Shown here piece by piece: positions 51,632-60,499 of a stretch of DNA of 64,000 nucleotides; within the stretch, counting starts at the first letter, position 1; each line of letters opens with the position of its first letter. The DNA comes from Microbacterium oxydans (lineage in GTDB: Bacteria; Actinomycetota; Actinomycetes; Actinomycetales; Microbacteriaceae), in the NCBI RefSeq assembly GCF_006540085.1, contig NZ_BJOG01000001.1, positions 248,001 to 312,000 on the forward strand, in the 5' to 3' direction. The notes beneath the pieces are model-generated. The model was not told the DNA's origin and did no database searches. It saw only the letters and a list, made by a program, of their open reading frames with translations. Position numbers and translations under genes: made by a program.

Positions 51632-53320
51632 GTGTCCACAGAGCCACGAATCGTCGCGGGCCGGTACCGCGTCGACGAGCTCATCGGGCATGGCGGTATG
51701 GCGAAGGTCTACCGCGGGTACGATCTGACGCTCGGTCGAGACGTCGCGATCAAGATCCTCGACGCCGATCTGGCACGGGACACCACGTTCCGCAATCGAT
51801 TCCGGCTCGAGGCCCAGGCCGCGTCACGGATGTCTCACCCTTCGATCGTCCGCGTGTTCGATGCCGGCGACCCCTCGACGAGCGACATCGGTTCCGACGA
51901 GCCGCCCTATATCGTGATGGAGCTCGTCAAGGGCACCCTCCTCAAGGACATCATCGCGGCGGGACCGGTGCCGGCGGCCGACGCCGTGCGCTATGTCGAC
52001 GGCATCCTCGAGGCGCTCGACTACTCGCACCGCGCAGGCGTCGTGCACCGCGACATCAAGCCGGGCAACGTGATGGTGACCGACAAGGGTCAGGTCAAGG
52101 TGATGGACTTCGGCATCGCCCGTGCCGTCTCCGACTCGTCCTCCACGGTGGCTGAGACCACTCAGATCATCGGCACCGCCGCCTACTTCTCGCCGGAACA
52201 GGCCAAGGGCGAACCCGTCGATGCGCGAGCCGACCTCTACTCCACGGGTGTCGTCCTGTACGAGCTGCTCACCGGACGCCAGCCGTTCCGTGGCGAGTCG
52301 CCGGTGGCTGTCGCCTACCAGCATGTGAGTGAGACACCGGTCCCTCCGACCGAGGTCAACGAGGACGCTCCTCCAACGCTCGACCCGATCGTGCTGCGCG
52401 CACTCGCGAAGGATCCCTACCAGCGGTATCCGGACGCCGCTCACTTCCGCGCCGCCCTGGATTCCGCCATGACCGGCAATGCCCCGACGCGCAAGGAACT
52501 GGGAGCACTGACCAGCGAGCTGTACGGCGCGAGCCCGCGGCAGGCGCAGGAGACCGCGCGGTCGCTGCGGCAGTTGAGTGCGGACACCACCATGACCCGA
52601 ACCCAGTCCGGACCACCGGTCGCCTGGATCTGGGCCGGAGTGGCACTGCTCGCGGTGCTGCTGGCATCGGTGCTGTTCTGGGTCGTCACGATCAGCATGC
52701 GCCCTCCCGAGGTGTCGAGCACGTCGCGAACGATCCCGAACCTCGTCAACGTGTCATCCGAGCGCGCACAGGACGACCTCGCGAACCTCGACCTCTCGTC
52801 GAAGATCGTGATCGAGACGAGCTCCGAGGTCTCCGAGGGAAACGTGATCCGCACCGACCCCGAGGCGGGGGTGTCGGTCGAGGAGGGCTCCACGGTCACG
52901 CTGTACGTCTCCAAGGGCGAGGAGACGGTCGTGATGCCCAAGATCGAGGGCATGGCACTCGACGACGCCACGAACGCGCTGAAGGCGGCCGGACTCGAAC
53001 TCGGAACGGTCATCCAACGCAACGACAAGGCGTTGGCCGCGAACACGGTCATCTCCGCCAGTGAGAAGGCCGACGCCGAGCTCGATCCGGGTACCGTCGT
53101 CAACCTGGTCGTGGCCAGCGGCACGGTGACGCTCACCGACCTCGCCGGCTGGACCGTCGACGCCGCCACGGCCAACCTCACCGATCTCGGCCTGGTGGCC
53201 GTGCCGACGGAGACGGCGGAGTGCCCGGCCACGGAGCCGCCGACCGTGCACTCCATGTCGGTCGCACCCGGTGACGTCCCGGTCGGCTCGTCCGTCCAGA
53301 TCTTCTTCTGCACCGGTTGA
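51632..53320 (+). CDS. pknB: PknB-type Ser/Thr protein kinase with PASTA repeats
   Basis: 562 residues. Kinase domain with IGHGGMAKVYRG, VAIKIL, HRDIKPGN, DFGIARAV and activation-loop Thr residues in STVAETTQIIGTAAYF. Membrane helix about 331-353 (WIWAGVALLAVLLASVLFWVV), then three PASTA repeats that sense muropeptides or lipid II. The GTG at 51632 follows GGGGG. It controls wall growth through FhaA/B, RodA/PbpA and CrgA partners nearby. Confidence 0.93.
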   Translation: MSTEPRIVAGRYRVDELIGHGGMAKVYRGYDLTLGRDVAIKILDADLARDTTFRNRFRLEAQAASRMSHPSIVRVFDAGDPSTSDIGSDEPPYIVMELVKGTLLKDIIAAGPVPAADAVRYVDGILEALDYSHRAGVVHRDIKPGNVMVTDKGQVKVMDFGIARAVSDSSSTVAETTQIIGTAAYFSPEQAKGEPVDARADLYSTGVVLYELLTGRQPFRGESPVAVAYQHVSETPVPPTEVNEDAPPTLDPIVLRALAKDPYQRYPDAAHFRAALDSAMTGNAPTRKELGALTSELYGASPRQAQETARSLRQLSADTTMTRTQSGPPVAWIWAGVALLAVLLASVLFWVVTISMRPPEVSSTSRTIPNLVNVSSERAQDDLANLDLSSKIVIETSSEVSEGNVIRTDPEAGVSVEEGSTVTLYVSKGEETVVMPKIEGMALDDATNALKAAGLELGTVIQRNDKALAANTVISASEKADAELDPGTVVNLVVASGTVTLTDLAGWTVDAATANLTDLGLVAVPTETAECPATEPPTVHSMSVAPGDVPVGSSVQIFFCTG

Positions 53321-53351
53321 CGCGCAGGTCCCGGTGAGCCGGACCGTACCT

Positions 53352-53984
53352 TCAGCGTGACAGGGGGTGCAGCGTCTCGGCGCGCGCGACCGCTCCGTCG
53401 TCGCCGCACAGTTCCAGCCAGTTCGCCAGGAGTCGGTAGCCTCCCTCTGTGAGCACGCTCTCCGGGTGGAACTGCACGCCCCACACCGGCAGGTCGCGGT
53501 GGGCCAGCGCCATGACCGTCCCCTCCTCTGTCCAGGCCGTCACCATGACCTCGGGTGGCAGGTCGGAGGCCGCGAGCGCGAGCGAGTGATACCGCCCTGC
53601 ATCGAACGGCGAGGGGATTCCTGCGAACAGGGGAGAAGCGTCGTGCGTGACCGACGAGACCATCCCGTGCATGAGTTCGGGCGCCGCGGTGACGGGAGTC
53701 CCGAAGGCCTCTCCGATCGCCTGGTGTCCGAGACACACACCGAGCGTCGGCACCCGCAGCCGCGTGGCGACGCGCACGGCATCGATCGACGCTCCAGCAT
53801 CGGCAGGTGCACCTGGGCCCGGAGAGAGCATCACCGCGTCGTACGCCGGCACCAGCTTCTCGAGTCGGGCGGCATCCGTCGCATCCGCTTCGATCATGTC
53901 GGCGTCTGCGCCGAGCTCCTGCAGGTATCCGACCAGGGTGTGCACGAAGCTGTCGTGGTTGTCGACCACGAGCACTCGCGTCAT
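53352..53984 (-). CDS. Class I glutamine amidotransferase (TrpG/PabA-like)
   Basis: 210 residues. Nucleophile Cys in GVCLGHQAIGEAF, His and Glu in VQFHPESVLT. It would deliver ammonia from glutamine to anthranilate or aminodeoxychorismate synthase component I, which is not adjacent. This is the same place as Rv0013 of M. tuberculosis. The ATG overlaps the stop of the small membrane gene. Confidence 0.85.
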   Translation of the reverse strand: MTRVLVVDNHDSFVHTLVGYLQELGADADMIEADATDAARLEKLVPAYDAVMLSPGPGAPADAGASIDAVRVATRLRVPTLGVCLGHQAIGEAFGTPVTAAPELMHGMVSSVTHDASPLFAGIPSPFDAGRYHSLALAASDLPPEVMVTAWTEEGTVMALAHRDLPVWGVQFHPESVLTEGGYRLLANWLELCGDDGAVARAETLHPLSR

Positions 53985-54136
53985 TCGACGTCGACCTCGC
54001 CGGGGGCGATGATCGGGCTCACCCAGGGGAACACGTACCAGAACAGTCCGTAGAGCACGGCGGCGATGACGATCACGAGGATGAGGACTCGCAGCCACCA
54101 CGGGCCGGGCAGCAGGCGCCAGAGGGCGGCGTACAT
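53981..54136 (-). CDS. Small single-pass membrane protein
   Basis: 51 residues (MYAALWRLLPGPWWLRVLIL...), with one membrane helix and a short acidic tail. It is too short for most gene finders. AAGGGAGAAG precedes the ATG, and the stop overlaps the TrpG-like start, so it sits in an operon between sortase and amidotransferase. Role unknown. Confidence 0.65.
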   Translation of the reverse strand: MYAALWRLLPGPWWLRVLILVIVIAAVLYGLFWYVFPWVSPIIAPGEVDVE

Positions 54137-54164
54137 CAGGCTTCTCCCTTTCGGATGTCCATGA

Positions 54165-54959
54165 TCACACCGAGGGTGCGGCCGGCGGAGGCGGCGGATC
54201 GGTCAGAGCGGTCGGCGGACCCTCGGCGCGTGGCTGGAAGCTCTCGAACACCCCGTAGGCGACGATGCGCTCGGCCAAGGAGTACAGCGGAGAGCAGGCC
54301 GTGAGCGTGATGTACTGCTCCCCGGTCTGCTGCTCGGGCATCTGCGGCACGTCGGCGAGCACATCGGTCTGGCTGGGCTTCACGTACTCGAGCGTGCGGA
54401 ACCGGTAGGTGTACCAGCCGTCAGGTGTCTCCACGACGATCGCGTCGTTCAACTGCAGCTTGTCGAGCTGGTTGAACGGCTTTCCCCACGTGGTCCGATG
54501 CCCGGCCAGCGAGAAGTTGCCGACCTCGCCCGGCATCTTCGAGTTGGTGTAGACCCCGATCCCCTGCTGGTCGAGCGTGCGGGCACGGCTCGTCCCGCCG
54601 AAGATCCCGAAGTTGTAGTCCGCGCCGAAACGCGGGATGTGCATCTGTCCGAACCACTGCGCATCGGCTGGGGCCGCGGGCACGGGGGGCACGTATGCCG
54701 TGGTTCCGTCGTCTTCCTCGACGACGGGCGGGAGCGCCGGGGGCTCGGCCTGTGCCAGCGCCTGAGACACGGCTGCACCCTCGTCGTTCTTCTGGGCGCT
54801 GATGATGATGTCGCCGATCCACATCTGCCACGCGACGAAGAGCAGGACGATCACGCCGGCGGTGAGGAGCAGCTCTCCGAGCACGCTCGCGAACGTCGCG
54901 CGCGAGCGCGGCCGCTGTCGCCGCGGACGCCGCCCCCCAGGCACGACGGATGCAGTCAT
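54165..54959 (-). CDS. srtE: Class E sortase
   Basis: 264 residues. Arg-rich cytoplasmic N-terminus, membrane helix (LGELLLTAGVIVLLFVAWQMW), then the sortase barrel with catalytic His in SLAGHRTTWG, Cys in TLTACSPLYS and Arg in AERIVAYG. Class E sortases anchor surface proteins, typically with LAXTG signals. The LPTTG surface protein at 14.5-20.5 kb is a possible client. The -10 TATGAT 6 nt ahead of the ATG suggests a leaderless transcript. Confidence 0.9.
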   Translation of the reverse strand: MTASVVPGGRRPRRQRPRSRATFASVLGELLLTAGVIVLLFVAWQMWIGDIIISAQKNDEGAAVSQALAQAEPPALPPVVEEDDGTTAYVPPVPAAPADAQWFGQMHIPRFGADYNFGIFGGTSRARTLDQQGIGVYTNSKMPGEVGNFSLAGHRTTWGKPFNQLDKLQLNDAIVVETPDGWYTYRFRTLEYVKPSQTDVLADVPQMPEQQTGEQYITLTACSPLYSLAERIVAYGVFESFQPRAEGPPTALTDPPPPPAAPSV

Positions 54960-55050
54960 GCGGTGATCATATCCGGGAACGCTGAGCGCGCGCCGTGGCC
55001 TCTCCGTCTGCGGCGGCATCCTGGCCTCGGCGGAGGACAGGTCTCATGGG

Positions 55051-55063
55051 TACAATGACGGAA
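55051..55063 (+). promoter_or_regulatory. -10 box of leaderless crgA
   Basis: TACAAT at 55051-55056, 6 nt before the ATG; no Shine-Dalgarno is needed. Confidence 0.55.
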
Positions 55064-55302
55064 TGGCACGTGACCGCAAGACTGAAGAACCCGCCGTCGA
55101 GCGCGCCGAAGGCGACGCCGCTCCCAACGCCGTGTGGTTCAAGCCGGTGATGATCGGCTTCATGCTCCTGGGGCTCGTGTGGATCCTTGTCTTCTACATC
55201 TCCGGCATGCAGTACCCGATCCCGGGGCTGTCGAACTGGAACCTGGCGATCGGCCTCGGCATCGCGCTGATCGGCTTCCTGATGACCACTCGCTGGCGCT
55301 GA
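55063..55302 (+). CDS. crgA: CrgA cell-division protein
   Basis: 79 residues with two membrane helices (KPVMIGFMLLGLVWILVFYI and WNLAIGLGIALIGFLMT) joined by the conserved SGMQYPIPGLSN loop. It helps place FtsZ, FtsI and wall enzymes at the septum in actinobacteria. Confidence 0.93.
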   Translation: MARDRKTEEPAVERAEGDAAPNAVWFKPVMIGFMLLGLVWILVFYISGMQYPIPGLSNWNLAIGLGIALIGFLMTTRWR

Positions 55303-55318
55303 CGCCTCCACCTCTTCC

Positions 55319-55353
55319 AGAAAGGCCCCCTCGCATCGCGAGGGGGCCTTTCT
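55319..55353 (+). terminator. Terminator after crgA
   Basis: A 16-bp perfect stem starting AGAAAGGCCCCCTCGC with an ATC loop. Confidence 0.9.
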
Positions 55354-55407
55354 CATACCCATCCCGGATTCCAATCCGCTCCGGTGTACAGCGGCAACGC
55401 CACCGAA

Positions 55408-55499
55408 GGTCGTAGGCGGGTTCCCGGAGCGAGCATCGGGAGGGACCCGCGAAGCGGGAGGGAGCCCGTTCTGCGAACGAAGGGAATCCGCCTACGACC
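55408..55499. repeat. Cruciform-like inverted repeat with two inner hairpins
   Basis: 18-bp arms (GGTCGTAGGCGGGTTCCC and its complement with one mismatch) at 55408-55425 and 55482-55499. Between them lie hairpins CCCGC-GAA-GCGGG (55446-55458) and CGTTC-TGC-GAACG (55467-55479). It could be a repetitive extragenic element or a structured RNA. Confidence 0.55.
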
Positions 55500-55542
55500 G
55501 TCCCCCGGAGATGCCCGCCCACAAGTCCAGCCAGAGCGAAAG

Positions 55543-55618
55543 TTATCCACAGGTCCATCCACAGCCTGGGGAGAATTACACCGGTGTTATTCACAGGGGT
55601 TAACAACCCTGTTAACAA
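55543..55618. other. DnaA-box-like cluster and GTTAACAA repeats
   Basis: TTATCCACA (55543), CCATCCACA (55555) and TTATTCACA (55587) are one perfect and two near DnaA boxes in one orientation. GTTAACAA at 55599 and 55611 is a 12-bp-phased repeat. Together with the cruciform this fills the 323-bp gap between crgA and the rhomboid gene. Confidence 0.5.
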
Positions 55619-55625
55619 CTCGGGA

Positions 55626-56522
55626 TCAGGACAAAAGGATGAGCGGCGGCACGAAGGCGACGACGACGATCAACAGGACGACCAGCGCGGACAGCAGAAC
55701 GATCTGCAGGGTTCGCTGGTCTCGACGCTTCGTCTTGACATAGATGAAGGCCACCAGCGCGCCGATGACGACTCCGCCGAGGTGCGCCTGCCAGGAGATC
55801 CGTCCACCCCCGAAGACCAGGCCGTAGACGAAGTTGATGCCGAGGATGACGAGAAGCCCGGTGACATTGGCGCCGAGGTGCCGGCCGACGATGAGCAGAG
55901 CGGCCATCATGCCGAAGATCGCTCCCGAGGCCCCGACCGTGGAGGTCAGCGGGGCGAGCACCGCCACCATGACCGAGCCGCCGAGACCGCTGATGAGGTA
56001 GAGGGCGAGGAACCGGACGCGGCCGAGCATGGGCTCGAGGCTCTGTCCGAGCATCCACAACGCGAGCATGTTGAGGGCGAGATGGATGAAGCTGCCGTGG
56101 GCGAAGACGGCGGTGAGCAGTCGCCAGGGCTCGAATGGCAGCGGCGAGAGGTTCGGGTACAGATACGGGGCCGCGAAGAGCATCTGCCCGGTGATCTGCT
56201 CGCCGATGCCGGGGATCAGCTGAACCAGTCCGATGAACGACGTGACGGCGAGGAGAGCGTAGGTGACGACCGGCTTGCCGCTGCGGGCCATCGCCATGGT
56301 CGCGCCGTTGCCGCCCCAGCGCCGGGCCGCCTTCTTCTGAGCGGGGGTGCGGTTCTTCTTGTCCGCGTTCATGCACTCGGGACAGATGACGCCGACAGCC
56401 GCCTGCGTCTGGCACTCGGGGCAGATGGTGCGCATGCACCGCTGGCAGAGCACGAAGCTCTGCCGATCCGGATGGCGGTAACAGAAGTTGTCGCGATTGC
56501 TCGTGAACTCTGGCGTGGTCAT
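55626..56522 (-). CDS. Rhomboid-family intramembrane serine protease
   Basis: 298 residues. An N-terminal zinc-binding B-box-like region (CYRHPDR, CQRCMRTICPEC, CPEC) is followed by six or more membrane segments. Catalytic Ser in GASGAIFGMM and His in WQAHLGGVV are present, as is the HLALNMLALW motif. It cleaves membrane proteins within the bilayer; client unknown. Same place as in other actinobacterial origin regions. Confidence 0.92.
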   Translation of the reverse strand: MTTPEFTSNRDNFCYRHPDRQSFVLCQRCMRTICPECQTQAAVGVICPECMNADKKNRTPAQKKAARRWGGNGATMAMARSGKPVVTYALLAVTSFIGLVQLIPGIGEQITGQMLFAAPYLYPNLSPLPFEPWRLLTAVFAHGSFIHLALNMLALWMLGQSLEPMLGRVRFLALYLISGLGGSVMVAVLAPLTSTVGASGAIFGMMAALLIVGRHLGANVTGLLVILGINFVYGLVFGGGRISWQAHLGGVVIGALVAFIYVKTKRRDQRTLQIVLLSALVVLLIVVVAFVPPLILLS

Positions 56523-56543
56523 CCGGATCGGCCGCAGCTGTCG

Positions 56544-57101
56544 TCAGGCCGCGACGATGTCGATCGACTGCAGCACGACGGGCTCGACCGGACGGTCGCC
56601 CGGGCCGGTCTGCACGGCGCCGATCGCGTCGACGACTGCGCGGGAAGCGTCATCGGCGACCTCGCCGAAGATCGTGTGCTTGCCCTGCAGCCACGGGGTG
56701 GGGTCCGTCGTGATGAAGAACTGCGAACCGTTGGTGCCCTCGGGCTTGCCGGTGATGGCGTTGCGACGCAGGCCGGCGTTGGCCATCGCGAGGATGTACG
56801 GCTTGTTGAAGTCGAGCTCCATGTTGATCTCGTCGTCGAAGTTGTAGCCGGGGCCGCCGACGCCCTGTCCGAGCGGGTCGCCGCCCTGGATCATGAAGTT
56901 CGGGATGATGCGGTGGAAGATGACGTCCTTGTAGAGGGGTCCGTCGCCGGGCTTGCCGGTGGCGGGGTCGGTCCACTCCTGGGTGCCGTCGGCGAGGCCG
57001 ACGAAGTTCTTGACCGTCTTCGGTGCGTGATCGCCGAAGAGGTTGATGACGATGTCACCGTGGTTGGTGTGCAGGGTTGCGACATGAGAAGCGTGAGCCA
57101 T
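56544..57101 (-). CDS. ppiA: Peptidyl-prolyl cis-trans isomerase, cyclophilin type
   Basis: 185 residues. FHRIIPNFMIQGGDP has the catalytic Arg and Gln; GSQFFITTDPTPWLQGKHTIFGEV is the other active-site strand. No signal peptide, so cytoplasmic. The ATG at 57101 begins MAHASHVATLHTNHGDI. It corresponds to Rv0009. Confidence 0.94.
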   Translation of the reverse strand: MAHASHVATLHTNHGDIVINLFGDHAPKTVKNFVGLADGTQEWTDPATGKPGDGPLYKDVIFHRIIPNFMIQGGDPLGQGVGGPGYNFDDEINMELDFNKPYILAMANAGLRRNAITGKPEGTNGSQFFITTDPTPWLQGKHTIFGEVADDASRAVVDAIGAVQTGPGDRPVEPVVLQSIDIVAA

Positions 57102-57248
57102 GCCTTCATTCTCGCAGAGCTTCCGGTGAGTTGGCCGAGGCCTGTACCCCTGATCAGGCGAAGAAGCAAGGGTCGGGCGATTCCCTCCCGGCTTCCAGCC
57201 TGTCGTGGCAAGATGGGGAACCCGTACTCCAATGGACAGGAGAGCATC

Positions 57249-57755
57249 GTGAGCCTCAGCCGCAAGCGGAAGAAGGAACTGCGTCGTCTTCAGAAGGAAG
57301 CGAACCAGCTCTGGGAGAACCAGCAGGTGCTCGTCGGTCACGCCGCCGATGTCGCCCGGGAGGCCGGACGTCAGCTCGGCAGCCTCAATCGTGAGCAGGT
57401 CGTCCCGGTCATCCAGGACACGTACAACCGTCGCGTCGCCCCGGTCGTCGACCGTGGCGTAAAGATCGGCAAGCACGTCGTCGACGACAAGGTCGTCCCG
57501 ATCGTGGGCGGAGTCGTCGGTTCCGCCCTCACCGCGTGGGATGTCGCCAACGCGAAGCGTCACGGTGTGGCCGTCCCGGCACCCCGCGGTGCTTTCGGGA
57601 AGAAGCAGAAGTCGGGCCCGGGTCTCGGCTCCGTCATCGCTATCGTCCTCGGCGCGGCCGCGGCCGTCGGCGTTCTCTACGCCGCTTGGCAGGCACTGCG
57701 CGCCGACGACGAGCTCTGGGTCGCGGACGACCCGCTCGCCGCACCCGACGCGTGA
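57249..57755 (+). CDS. Conserved membrane-tail protein of unknown function
   Basis: 168 residues. A basic coiled N-terminus (SRKRKKELRRLQKEANQLW), a helical middle and one hydrophobic segment near the C-terminus (SVIAIVLGAAAAVGVLYAAW). AGGAGAG precedes the GTG at 57249. Stop and next start overlap (GTGA). Function unknown. Confidence 0.7.
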   Translation: MSLSRKRKKELRRLQKEANQLWENQQVLVGHAADVAREAGRQLGSLNREQVVPVIQDTYNRRVAPVVDRGVKIGKHVVDDKVVPIVGGVVGSALTAWDVANAKRHGVAVPAPRGAFGKKQKSGPGLGSVIAIVLGAAAAVGVLYAAWQALRADDELWVADDPLAAPDA

Positions 57756-58267
57756 CCCCGTCCGATATCGCCTCCGTCGCCCCGGGTGACGGAGGCGATC
57801 GGCATGCGCGGGTGCGTGAAGCGGCCGCAGCCCGCGGTCTCGAGATCGAGATCCGTGAGCGCCCGGCGGCAGGCAGCCTGTTCGAGGCAGCCGAGCTCCT
57901 CGGCATCCCGCCGTCGGGCATCGTCAAGACACTCGTCGTGAAGCGCTCCGACGACACGTTCCTGTTCGCGCTGATACCGGGCGGACGCTCGATCTCCTGG
58001 CCGAAGCTCCGCGCCCTGGTCGGAGTGAACAAGCTTCGGCTTCCGGAAGCGGAGTTGGCTCTCGCGGCGACAGGCTACGAGCGCGGCACCATCGTCCCGA
58101 TCGGCAGCACCACCGACTGGCCGATCTACGCCGACGAGTCCATCGTCGGTCAGCGCATCGCCATGGGTGCGGGGGCCCACGGATACAGTCTGTTCGTCGA
58201 CGCAGACGACCTGATCGCCGCCTACGGGGCGACCGTCGCAGACATCTCCGTTCCCGAAGAGCGCTGA
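57752..58267 (+). CDS. YbaK/EbsC-type aminoacyl-tRNA deacylase
   Basis: 171 residues of the YbaK/ProX fold. The conserved Lys is in IVKTLVVKRSDD, and IPGGRSISWPKLRALVG and GYERGTIVPIGS are family motifs. It hydrolyses mischarged tRNA (for example Cys- or Ala-tRNA-Pro) in the cytoplasm. The GTG overlaps the upstream stop. Confidence 0.88.
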   Translation: MTPSDIASVAPGDGGDRHARVREAAAARGLEIEIRERPAAGSLFEAAELLGIPPSGIVKTLVVKRSDDTFLFALIPGGRSISWPKLRALVGVNKLRLPEAELALAATGYERGTIVPIGSTTDWPIYADESIVGQRIAMGAGAHGYSLFVDADDLIAAYGATVADISVPEER

Positions 58268-58289
58268 CCCCGGCCGGGGCTCGGTCGGT

Positions 58290-58712
58290 TCAGAGGATCC
58301 CGGCCATCCGCATGGCGATGTCGACCAGCCGCACCCGCTGCAACTCGGCCACCGCCTTCACCGGAAACCACTCGGCCATGTCGGTCGAACCGCCGGTCTC
58401 GAAGCGCAGCTTGCCACCGGTGACCTCGGCTCGGTATACGATGCGCAGCGTGTGCAGCGGTTCTGCTGCCTTCTGCACTCGACGCCCCGCGGGAATCACA
58501 CGGGAATGGATGCCGAGGAGCTCGCCGACCTTGACCGTGTAGCCGGTCTCCTCGCGGAGCTCTCGACGTACGGCGTCTTCCGGAGATTCACCCGGCTCGA
58601 GCCCACCCCCGGGCATCGTCCACGCGACGCGACGACCCTCCGTCCAGCGCGCCAACAGCAGCCGTCCGTCGTCATCGGTGACGACCGCGTACGCCGCGAC
58701 ACGCAGGTCCAT
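58290..58712 (-). CDS. Nudix hydrolase
   Basis: 140 residues. The Nudix box GGGLEPGESPEDAVRRELRE followed by ETGY is intact. It hydrolyses a nucleoside-diphosphate-linked substrate not known from sequence. TAGTGT lies 6 nt ahead of the ATG at 58712 (minus strand), favouring that start over the GTG at 58718. Confidence 0.88.
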   Translation of the reverse strand: MDLRVAAYAVVTDDDGRLLLARWTEGRRVAWTMPGGGLEPGESPEDAVRRELREETGYTVKVGELLGIHSRVIPAGRRVQKAAEPLHTLRIVYRAEVTGGKLRFETGGSTDMAEWFPVKAVAELQRVRLVDIAMRMAGIL

Positions 58713-58869
58713 GGACACACACTATCCGTCAGCGAAGGCGGTCAATGACCGTGCGTCACGCTCCGGAACCCGACGGTCCGCTCCGATCGATCAGGAATCG
58801 AGAAGCGCTCGGTCCTCCGGCCTCCGTAATGTGATCTCCACAACGGACAGCACCAGGAGAGGACCGATC

Positions 58870-59316
58870 ATGGCCGAGAAAGAGAAGAACTTCAGCGCCG
58901 AGGAACGCGAGGCCATGCAGGCTGCCGCGAAGGAAGCCCGCACGCGCCGCTCCAGGGCGAAGAAGTCCCCGGAGGAGCTCCGCGCCGCGGGGGAGGCCGA
59001 CATCAAGGAGGCGATCGAGAAGCTCACACCCGAAGACCAGGCCCTGGCGAAGAAGCTGCATGACCTGGTCTCCGAGGTCGCCCCCGACCTGGTCCCCCGC
59101 ACCTACTACGGGATGCCGGCGTGGGGTCGCGACGGCAAGGTGCTCTGCTTCTTCCAGCCGGCCAGCAAGTTCAAGGTCCGCTACGGAACGTTCGGGTTCG
59201 AACCGATCTCGAACCTCGACGACGGAACCGTGTGGCCGACCGCCTATGCCGTGACCGACCTCACGAAGGCCGACCTCGAGTTCCTGGGCGAACGCATCCG
59301 ACAGGCGATCAGCTGA
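58870..59316 (+). CDS. DUF1801-type protein
   Basis: 148 residues. A charged helical N-terminus (AEKEKNFSAEEREAMQAAAK) precedes a YdhG/DUF1801 fold (TYYGMPAWGRDGKVLCFFQP, KVRYGTFGFE). AGGAGAGG precedes the ATG. The biochemical role is not established. Confidence 0.75.
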   Translation: MAEKEKNFSAEEREAMQAAAKEARTRRSRAKKSPEELRAAGEADIKEAIEKLTPEDQALAKKLHDLVSEVAPDLVPRTYYGMPAWGRDGKVLCFFQPASKFKVRYGTFGFEPISNLDDGTVWPTAYAVTDLTKADLEFLGERIRQAIS

Positions 59317-59361
59317 CGACACCCTGCTGCCCCGAGGCCGCTCGGGCAGTACCGTTGAGCC

Positions 59362-60486
59362 GTGAGCACTCTGCCCTTCCCCGCATCCGTGTACGCCGCC
59401 CGCCTCGCCGACGCCGCAACGCTCGCGGCTGAAGCGGGAATCGATGCCGTCATCGTGGGTCCCGGACCCGACCTGCAGTACCTGCTGGGCGTGGAGGGCG
59501 ACACCATCGAGCGGCTCACCGCACTCGTTCTCGGTCCCGGAGTCACGCCCACGGTGGTGGTGCCGCGGATGGAACTCGCCAAGCTGCGAACCACGGCCGC
59601 CGGTGAGCTCGGCATCCGCGTCGCGGACTGGGTGGACGGAGAGGATCCCTACGCGCTGGTCGGCGAGGCAGCGGGTGCGGTGGCACGCGTCGGTGTGTCC
59701 GACGCCCTCCCCGCCCTGCACGTCATCCCGATCGGTGAGCGCCTGGGTGTGCGCCTCGAGCTCGCCACACCGGTGCTGCGCGAGAGCCGCATGATCAAGG
59801 ATGCCGAGGAGATCAGAGAGCTGCGCCGTGCCGGAGACGCCATCGACGCGGTGCACCGGCGCGTGCCTGAGTGGCTTCGTGCCGGACGCACCGAACGCGA
59901 GGTGGCTGCCGACATCGCCGAGGCGATCGTCGCCGAAGGGCACCGCACGGTGGAGTTCGTGATCGTCGGATCGGGCCCGAATGGTGCGGACCCTCACCAC
60001 GAGGTCTCGGACCGCGTGATCGAAGAAGGCGACGTGGTCGTGGTCGACATCGGTGGGGCTGTCCCGAGCGGCTACAACTCCGACAGCACCAGGACATACG
60101 TGGTCGGAACCCCCGACCCCGCCGCAGCTGAGCGCATCGGAGTGCTGGTGCGCGCGCAGCAGGCTGCGGTCGATGCCGTGCGCCCCGGAGCCACCGCCTC
60201 CGAAGTGGATGCCGCAGCGCGAACCGTTCTCGACGAGGCGGGCCTCGGGGAGGCGTTCCTGCACCGCACCGGCCACGGAATCGGAGTCTCGGTGCACGAA
60301 GAGCCGTACATCGCCCCTGGCAACGATCTGGTGCTCCGCGAGGGCATGGCCTTCAGCATCGAACCTGGTATCTACTTCGCCGGCGAATGGGGTGCCCGCA
60401 TCGAGGACATCGTCGTCGTGACGGCCGAGGGTGGCCAGCGACTGAACGTCGCACCGCACGGGCTGACTTCGGTCGGCTCCGACTGA
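59362..60486 (+). CDS. M24 metallopeptidase (Xaa-Pro dipeptidase-like)
   Basis: 374 residues. Creatinase-type N-domain then pita-bread domain with metal ligands Asp in VVVDIGG, Asp in NSDSTRTY, His in RTGHGIGVS, Glu in SIEPGIYF and Glu in RIEDIV. It cleaves X-Pro dipeptides. Leaderless GTG with TACCGT 6 nt ahead. Confidence 0.9.
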   Translation: MSTLPFPASVYAARLADAATLAAEAGIDAVIVGPGPDLQYLLGVEGDTIERLTALVLGPGVTPTVVVPRMELAKLRTTAAGELGIRVADWVDGEDPYALVGEAAGAVARVGVSDALPALHVIPIGERLGVRLELATPVLRESRMIKDAEEIRELRRAGDAIDAVHRRVPEWLRAGRTEREVAADIAEAIVAEGHRTVEFVIVGSGPNGADPHHEVSDRVIEEGDVVVVDIGGAVPSGYNSDSTRTYVVGTPDPAAAERIGVLVRAQQAAVDAVRPGATASEVDAAARTVLDEAGLGEAFLHRTGHGIGVSVHEEPYIAPGNDLVLREGMAFSIEPGIYFAGEWGARIEDIVVVTAEGGQRLNVAPHGLTSVGSD

Positions 60487-60499
60487 GACGCACCCGGAT

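Noticed and set aside
55543-55618. Considered as oriC
   Set aside because: Only three DnaA-box-like words are present and the neighbours are crgA and a rhomboid, not dnaA and dnaN.
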